Shown here piece after piece: positions 6,376 through 8,314 of a stretch of 8,314 nucleotides of DNA. Numbering within the stretch: position 1 is the first letter of the stretch; the number at the start of each line of letters is the position of its first letter. A program made the translations under genes and the position numbers. Where the stretch lies: positions 1 to 8,314 of the forward strand of contig DNGI01000053.1 of NCBI GenBank assembly GCA_003486645.1, read 5' to 3'. Below the pieces are notes generated by a model. That model did not search any database and was not told the DNA's origin. It saw only the letters and a program-made list of their open reading frames with translations. This DNA is from Cyanobacteria bacterium UBA11370. Lineage in GTDB: Bacteria; Cyanobacteriota; Cyanobacteriia; Cyanobacteriales; Coleofasciculaceae.

Positions 6376-8226
6376 ATGAGTAAAAAAGCCTCTGTTCAGC
6401 TACAAGTTGGTACTTTTTTCAAGGTACTGCCGAAATATACCAGACTGCTGAGATGGCTTACTGTTGACTCGATTTGGCGGTTTAGGGGCAAGGTTAGCCT
6501 AATTATTGTGAGTGGCTTACTGTACGTGAGTCTGCAAATCCAAGCTCTAGGGTTAGCTATTTACTATGCCCACTCTGTGGAAAAAGGTATTGTTTTCACC
6601 CTGTTCGGAAAAGAATTTGGAGCACGAACTTCTCCAGAACTCCTTTCTATTTGTGGTTTAGGAGTTTTAGTGTGTCTTTTACTTTCAGCCTCACTCGGTT
6701 ACTTTTCTAGAACAAGAGTCCTGAAACTTTGGCGTATCTATGAAGAGTTTTGTTCAAAGCGCATCTTTTTATTGGCGAACTCGAATTTGAGAATTTGGTC
6801 GCCTTTTAACCAAGACTACGGTGATGAGATAGCTATTCTTAGGCTTGCTCGCAGTGATTCCCGGTACTGCGGCAGAATTTTAGGAATACTTCTTTATACT
6901 CTCATTCCTACGCTAACTGTTTTAGTTGCGATCGCAGCTCTCCTTTATATCAATCTACCTCTGACGCTTTTTCTGATTGGCCTAATGGGAATTTCTACAG
7001 GTTTTCTTTACAAGACTACCATCTCAGGTGTGCAGCATACTATTTCATTACAAAAGTATTCTAAGCCTTTTACCCTGGAATATCGTCGTATTCTTCAATC
7101 CCTAAAAAGCATCTCACTTCCGCATTCAGAAATTAAATATTGGTTAGAAGAAAAAGCATTCCAATCAAGAGATATTAAACGCTATCAAGATGCTTTTGAA
7201 GGACGCTTGAGAGTGATAGCAGAAAGCCAATTTATTGGTAATATATTCTTTGCTGTTGCTATTAGTGGGATTTTATTAACGCTGGGAACCAGTATCCTCC
7301 TTCAAGGAAAAGGATGGAGTCAACTACTTATTTACCTAGTTGCTTCTCGTCAGGGACTGCTTTCTTTTAAGGACATTAGCCAAAAAATAACCAGCATTAA
7401 CCGCTTCTACCCCTATCTAAGGCGCTACTTTCAGTTCTTGGAAAATATGGAGCCTGATGTGCGAATTAATCCGCAACCTGCAATGAGCTATAGGGTGACA
7501 GTAAATTTAAGCCCTATTGCAGGCTCTCTAAGCTATTGGAACTTGCTTACTGGTAATCGGCTAGGATTAGTGAGTCCGATTGAACTGAACCGCTATACCC
7601 TAGCTTCTTTAATTGATTGCTTATTAGGAGAGCCTTCCAAGGTAGCTCGAAAGACTCTGAATTCTATATGGTTCGTCACGGCAAATTATACAGTGCTTCC
7701 AGAATATCCATTTAGAAAATCTTTGGGTCTACCTGTTGGGTACACTTATCAAAAGTTCTGCAAAGAGATGAAGGGAACTGGACTAGAAGAGAAAGTTAGG
7801 CAACAGTTACCACGCAATTTAGAAAAATGCCTTTCACGCAGTAAATGGACTCAAGTTGAGCCTGACGTTAAATTTGCGGTAGCGTTGCTTGCTGCATCCC
7901 ATTCCAATGCTCAATGGATAATACTTGATGAGGTTGGTTTACAATTTTTATCAGATGTCGCACAGCAATATCTGTTGGAACGCCTTGCCAAGAAAATCAC
8001 GGTAGTTGTTTTCACTACTACCCTAACCAATGTAGGAAAATATAAGGAAGATGCGATCGCTCTGCTCAATCAAAATGAACTCATTGGCTTAGGGTCAGTA
8101 GAGTGGTTTACAGGAAATAAAGAGAAGATAGAAACTATTTTGAATCAATCTGCTAAGAAAACTTCAAAATCACGTTCTACGGATAGCTACCTCGGCGAAG
8201 ATGAAGATGATTTATTTGAAGAATAA
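6376..8226 (+). CDS. ABC-exporter-like membrane protein with degenerate nucleotide-binding domain
   Basis: This 616-residue inner-membrane protein has the order of a type I ABC half-exporter. Hydrophobic segments lie near 40-64, 89-110, 168-192, 194-213, 287-309 and, weaker, 314-330, followed by an NBD-like region at about 375-580. The ATP motifs are decayed. The Walker A position (400-408) reads SPIELNRYT, lacking all three glycines and the lysine. The Q-loop Gln is replaced (VTAN, 434-437), the signature LSGGQ is LSRSK (486-490), and the H-loop His is Thr548. Walker B WIILDE (514-519) is intact. It is therefore unlikely to hydrolyse ATP alone; it may pair with an active half-transporter, act as a scaffold, or have a new role. 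The tail ends in a Lys/Ser-rich stretch and acidic GEDEDDLFEE. The reading frame is long and intact, which argues against a pseudogene. ATG 6376 was chosen because GTG 6334 would overlap the sulfotransferase by 32 bases; neither has a clear ribosome binding site. Confidence 0.78.
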   Translation: MSKKASVQLQVGTFFKVLPKYTRLLRWLTVDSIWRFRGKVSLIIVSGLLYVSLQIQALGLAIYYAHSVEKGIVFTLFGKEFGARTSPELLSICGLGVLVCLLLSASLGYFSRTRVLKLWRIYEEFCSKRIFLLANSNLRIWSPFNQDYGDEIAILRLARSDSRYCGRILGILLYTLIPTLTVLVAIAALLYINLPLTLFLIGLMGISTGFLYKTTISGVQHTISLQKYSKPFTLEYRRILQSLKSISLPHSEIKYWLEEKAFQSRDIKRYQDAFEGRLRVIAESQFIGNIFFAVAISGILLTLGTSILLQGKGWSQLLIYLVASRQGLLSFKDISQKITSINRFYPYLRRYFQFLENMEPDVRINPQPAMSYRVTVNLSPIAGSLSYWNLLTGNRLGLVSPIELNRYTLASLIDCLLGEPSKVARKTLNSIWFVTANYTVLPEYPFRKSLGLPVGYTYQKFCKEMKGTGLEEKVRQQLPRNLEKCLSRSKWTQVEPDVKFAVALLAASHSNAQWIILDEVGLQFLSDVAQQYLLERLAKKITVVVFTTTLTNVGKYKEDAIALLNQNELIGLGSVEWFTGNKEKIETILNQSAKKTSKSRSTDSYLGEDEDDLFEE

Positions 8227-8314
8227 TACCATTTTTCAAAAGTGGCTAGAGAGATTCAAGTGCTGAATTAACTCTATATCATCAACGGAACCTATAGCAA
8301 CGGACATATCGGTT

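Noticed and set aside
8229..8245. CCATTTTT-C-AAAAGTGG stem after the ABC-like gene
   Set aside because: AT-rich with a G-T pair and a minimal loop, with no T-run after it; not convincing as a terminator.
8236..8314. Minus-strand open frame running in from the right edge and stopping at TGA (8236-8238)
   Set aside because: About 25 codons with a protein-like look (ends ELIQHLNLSSHF), which could be the tail of a convergent gene, but too short to support without the flanking sequence.

Overview
The window looks like a piece of a cyanobacterial chromosome. The octamer GCGATCGC (HIP1, typical of cyanobacteria) occurs at 178-185, 865-872, 2549-2556, 6928-6935 and 8053-8060, far more often than chance would give in 8.3 kb. 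The gaps carry pyrimidine/purine-rich and GT-rich low-complexity tracts. I cannot name the genus. The content is a cell-surface polysaccharide (EPS, capsule or O-antigen type) biosynthesis region: six genes fill most of the window, one on the minus strand and five on the plus strand.

Layout. 1-86: GT-rich then C-rich low-complexity DNA. 87-1181 (minus): UDP-N-acetylglucosamine 2-epimerase (WecB), with all expected catalytic residues. 1182-1378: divergent spacer with a G-rich tract and a TATAAT box. 1388-3232 (plus): a GT4-type glycosyltransferase whose N-terminal half is split by an insertion of roughly 240 residues containing five 20-residue repeats, encoded by a 60-bp tandem array. 3233-3394: AT-rich spacer with no gene. 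3395-4375 and 4484-5416 (plus): two adjacent paralogues of a polysaccharide-deacetylase-like (NodB-barrel-like) family, about 57% identical by hand count over a gap-free 280-residue overlap. 5481-6365 (plus): a PAPS-type sulfotransferase. 6376-8226 (plus): a protein with the layout of a type I ABC exporter (six membrane segments, then a nucleotide-binding domain) in which Walker A, Q-loop, signature and H-loop have decayed and only the Walker B Asp-Glu is kept. 8227-8314: no gene supported.

How the genes may work together (inference). WecB supplies UDP-ManNAc, the glycosyltransferase builds the glycan at the inner membrane, the deacetylase-like pair may remove acetyl groups from amino sugars, the sulfotransferase adds sulfate, and the ABC-like membrane protein may take part in export or scaffold the machinery. 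The deacetylase plus sulfotransferase pairing recalls N-deacetylation/N-sulfation of heparan-type glycans. The most unusual items are the repeat-bearing glycosyltransferase, the ABC-like protein without an ATP site, and the twin deacetylases next to a sulfotransferase.
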